DNA of 7,341 bases. It comes from Crocinitomicaceae bacterium (lineage in GTDB: Bacteria; Bacteroidota; Bacteroidia; Flavobacteriales_D; Crocinitomicaceae). The notes under the pieces were generated by a model that worked only from the letters and a program-made list of their open reading frames with translations, was not told the origin of the DNA and searched no databases. The stretch is taken from positions 1 through 7,341 of the forward strand of contig NZQU01000026.1 of assembly GCA_002696025.1 (NCBI GenBank), in the 5' to 3' direction. The position numbers and the translations under genes are program-made. This document shows positions 6,001-7,341 of the stretch, piece after piece (position 1 is the stretch's first letter; each line of letters opens with the position of its first letter).

Positions 6001-7341
6001 GAACATTTAGAGCTGCAGATAATTTTGGAAATAGTGTAGATCCTTTTGGAATTTATACATATACAGTTAACGACCCAAGTGGCACCTGTCCTAATGATTT
6101 TACTAATATTACAATTACAGCAGAAAGTCCACCTAACACAGGAAATCCTGTGATACCAATAAAAGATATTTGTGATAACAATATTTTTATTACAAATTAT
6201 GACTTAAATCAATTAATTAATGGAGAAGACCCAGGAGGAATTTGGACATATAATGGATTAGCTGTTTCAAATCCAATTGATTTATCGGGCTACTCAAGTC
6301 TACCAACAACACATACTTTTCAATACGAGTTAAATCCTCCTATTGGCAGTAGCTGTAGTAATAATGGCTCATTACCATATACAACTATATCAGACCTAAT
6401 TATTAATCCAGAACCTCAAATTGATCTTGCTTCAGTAACTGCTAATCCTAATCCTGTTTCACAAGGTCTATCAACAAACATATCTGTAGGAATGTTGTCT
6501 GGAACACCTCCATTTACGGTTTATTTACATGGTGACGAAAACCCAATGGGTACTTATGCCACATTTTCAATAACTTCTGGAATGAATGGAAGTGGAAGTG
6601 TTACTCCAAACTATGATCCAGGAGCTGATCCAGTTACAGTTTTTATAGATTCTATTAGAGATATTAATGATTGTGTAACTTATCCCTCATCCAGTACAAA
6701 CGTTACAGTAATACCTTTTCCTCTTGCTACAGTTGTCTCAAGTGCAACGAGTATCTGTAGAGAAAATACAAATCCTCTAAACTTAATAGCTACAGCTTCT
6801 CAAGGAACTCCTCCAATAAGTATTACTTTCACAATAGATGGTGGTGGAAGTAACTGCCCAGGAACAATTCCCCCAGCTGCATCTACACTATCTTTTTCAT
6901 CTGGAGATGTTCTTTGCGATGGAACTATAATACCATATATTAATGCATTAAATACACCTTTCTTGTTTGACATTTCTAGTGAGCTCAATATTGGAATGAA
7001 TACAATTGTGTTTACTAAAATTGAGGCTAACGGAGGAAGCATAAGTCCATCAGACACATTGCCAGAACCAATTATAATTGAAGTATTTAGCACTCCAGTA
7101 ATAGATGCATTTTCCCCAATGAAAACTCCTATATGTGAAAATGAGGACGCAGTTATTCAATTTAATTTTAACTCTGGTGTTGGACAAGAACCGTTTAATA
7201 TTGATTATATTTATACTGGCTCTGCAAATACGTCTTTTTCAACAAGTACAATTAATCATCAAGAAATATTATCATTAACTGCAAATGCTATTGATTACAC
7301 GTTTACAATCACTTCATTTTCTGATGCTAATGGTTGTATAG
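3042..7341 (+). CDS. Giant secreted multidomain adhesin-like protein (3' end outside the window)
   Basis: The frame stays open from the ATG at 3042 to the right edge: 1433 complete codons and no stop. Residues 1-24 form a signal peptide (MNKKSLLLSIVLLVFFLNSKFIFG), with Q25 the likely first mature residue, as is common in Bacteroidota. Modules in order: Ig/PKD-like domain 1 (about 31-50 and 246-294) interrupted by a Reelin-type module (about 55-239); Ig/PKD-like domain 2 (about 301-323 and 480-535) interrupted by a GDGW module (about 325-433); then seven or more beta-sandwich repeats of 85-125 residues from about 543, the last one cut by the window end at DANGC. Three repeats have an A/T-G start, a Cys 8-12 residues later, a central G-I/V-W and a Y-x-Y segment before the final Cys. 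This resembles SprB-like and other T9SS cargo. A T9SS C-terminal sorting domain would be expected downstream. The mature part has only 4 Lys and 7 Arg. The likely role is surface attachment or gliding; substrate unknown. Confidence 0.88.
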   Translation, partial: MNKKSLLLSIVLLVFFLNSKFIFGQCVVCVDAPTLITCGETATLTGDGYLSSIYSDNFNSPWNQSNLWADITLGGGATSTCTGSATTTVSCAGTGVVPAGNHLWFNVGSATPRQASTVPIPVPLGGNVIFEFKMEAQSAAGCDGPDLLNEGIMLQYSTNGITWVDMPATSWPFNLNPMPFTNVAYFGPTNPALQSFTTWAQYSVPIPVAAWGPNTSFRWSQTSTSGPTFDLWGLENVNIQTTPPGGTTYTWENLSTGLITASQTLTVNPTVSTNYEFTYTNGGVSCSTTAAINVAPPVVTPSITSSANPCPNILDLSADVSFNTCNYSIYLYDQGGDGWATIPQTPTSIDNRLEVFIDGVSQGTFTMSPPGAGADPYGPNSDQYGPVIYTFPVTAGGTFQVDFLSGGPNPNECAYFVTDNQGNLITNATGNIISSMGITGQPNYPAIPFPPALGYAASPAFNVTPISFGPVASVCPTTNSYNYSWLTSPGGLTTGITSPLNSTTTVSVYPGPQDYEVCITDQSNPGCVGCSTITVPGNPSITTFDFSITSNNPLCSNGSNILNFLITETSGTLTPGSGNYSFDIVDGSGTIINPVPITCTGFPYAGFITIPLISGSYDFDILTITNTGNLCQIYPTTTPSLQTLVINDPPNAGFVITDPINLCQNEGPNFYLPNAIGGPPDFNGVWSDAGGGNPDPTLPFNSFNYSLDPAILPVGNYLYQYTVPPLPGCPSPAFVQTTVIIDAAPTAGSLPTSFSICSYNLPLDLNTLFNTLPVPFSGISWENITSSGSATPIGSGIPILNPNTWNASAGTYLLRCIANPSASCPNQDIEEITIIISNPPTSTLSTSDPNNQVCTNDLVNLDFGIIGGIGNYNISYLDPNNTLQNVTVDQNSNLVSSGTPVIISTLSAGTLTYTIAQIEEISTGCIDATPSSVTLTVFQSPYAGITTANTICEDDFTLYDLNNDPAFFPTGGDAGGIWSFGGNPIIGTFRAADNFGNSVDPFGIYTYTVNDPSGTCPNDFTNITITAESPPNTGNPVIPIKDICDNNIFITNYDLNQLINGEDPGGIWTYNGLAVSNPIDLSGYSSLPTTHTFQYELNPPIGSSCSNNGSLPYTTISDLIINPEPQIDLASVTANPNPVSQGLSTNISVGMLSGTPPFTVYLHGDENPMGTYATFSITSGMNGSGSVTPNYDPGADPVTVFIDSIRDINDCVTYPSSSTNVTVIPFPLATVVSSATSICRENTNPLNLIATASQGTPPISITFTIDGGGSNCPGTIPPAASTLSFSSGDVLCDGTIIPYINALNTPFLFDISSELNIGMNTIVFTKIEANGGSISPSDTLPEPIIIEVFSTPVIDAFSPMKTPICENEDAVIQFNFNSGVGQEPFNIDYIYTGSANTSFSTSTINHQEILSLTANAIDYTFTITSFSDANGCI
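3204..3758 (+). other. Reelin-type beta-sandwich module within the adhesin
   Basis: Residues about 55-239 begin with SDNF and W62 and contain, in order, a Cys region (C80, C91), HLWFN (102-106), an Arg followed by Thr (R113, T117), the strand NVIFEFKM (127-134), C142, E150, then MLQYSTNGITW (153-163) and finally SFRWSQ and FDLWGLENV (about 216-237). This order matches the jelly-roll of Reelin subrepeats and related bacterial domains: aromatic strand, R-x-x-x-T, I-F-E/F strand, Cys, E-x-x-L-Q-Y-S-x-x-G-x-x-W. Such modules bind Ca2+ or ligands in other proteins; binding here is not shown. Confidence 0.62.
4014..4340 (+). other. GDGW module (beta-sandwich) within the adhesin
   Basis: Residues about 325-433 start CNYSIYLYDQGGDGW (325-339), continue with LEVFIDGVSQGTF, then a YTFPV strand and TFQVDFLSGGPNPNECAYFV (398-416), and end with TDNQGN. 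The pattern of a hydrophobic strand, D-x-G-G-D-G-W loop, a V-x-I/V-D/N-G strand, and a later E-C/S-Y-x-V strand recurs in secreted Bacteroidota proteins. The Asp/Gly-rich loop could bind a metal ion. Both borders are approximate; about 45 residues of Pro-rich sequence follow before the host Ig domain resumes at YNYSW. Confidence 0.5.
4992..6407 (+). repeat. Diverged adhesin repeats of the AG...C...GIW...YxY class
   Basis: Three copies are recognisable at the protein level: residues about 651-742 (NAGF, C662, NGVW at 683-686, YLYQYTV, C729), 943-1028 (AGIT, C952, GGIW at 975-978, YTYTVND) and 1033-1122 (TGNP, C1044, GGIW at 1065-1068, FQYEL). A related copy at about 747-843 keeps AGS, C757 and W781 but lacks the glycine-pair motif. 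A copy of a different Ig type (about 848-940, starting VCTN) lies between them. The copies share few consecutive residues and no obvious DNA identity, so they are old duplications, not recent tandem ones. This repeat class is common in gliding-associated and T9SS-exported proteins. Confidence 0.6.

Noticed and set aside
6800..7093. A 97-codon reverse-strand open frame inside the giant adhesin gene
   Set aside because: The + strand frame is continuous and matches repeat structure. The reverse frame is a shadow of Gly/Pro/Ser/Thr codons that seldom yield stops when reversed.

Overview
The window looks like a low-GC member of the Bacteroidota, most likely a Flavobacteriia-type bacterium. The signs are AT-rich coding DNA, the batD-batE pair typical of Bacteroidota Bat (aerotolerance) operons, no clear Shine-Dalgarno sequences before the starts, a perfect TAnnTTTG -7 promoter element, and a very large secreted protein built from the Ig/PKD-like modules of type IX secretion system (T9SS) surface adhesins.

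Layout, all genes on the + strand. (1) 1 to about 172: a stretch of clearly higher GC (about 48%, peaking near 60% just before the switch) that does not resemble BatD, although it is open in the BatD reading frame. It looks like a foreign join: assembly or amplification chimera, or a real rearrangement. (2) about 172-1809: BatD without its N-terminus, with extracytoplasmic beta-sandwich domains, one C-terminal membrane helix and the conserved cytoplasmic tail. (3) 1806-2540: BatE (signal peptide, TPRs, two membrane helices, C-terminal SH3-like domain), overlapping batD by 4 bp. (4) 2541-2608: a short intergenic region with a 12-T tract immediately before a perfect -7 element. (5) 2609-3049: a small secreted protein of unknown function. 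(6) 3042 to the window end: the first 1433 residues of a giant secreted adhesin-like protein, overlapping the small gene by 8 bp and still open at the right edge.

BatD and BatE form the end of a Bat operon, whose upstream members (MoxR ATPase, DUF58 and VWA proteins) would be expected to the left but are not seen here. The small secreted protein and the giant protein appear to be a second, separately promoted two-gene unit. The most notable points are in the giant protein. A Reelin-type module and a second module with a GDGW motif each appear to be inserted at the same place inside two successive Ig/PKD-like domains. The mature part is almost without lysine and arginine (11 in about 1409 residues, including one run of 462 residues with none). 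No RNA genes, CRISPR arrays, insertion sequences or intrinsic terminators were seen.
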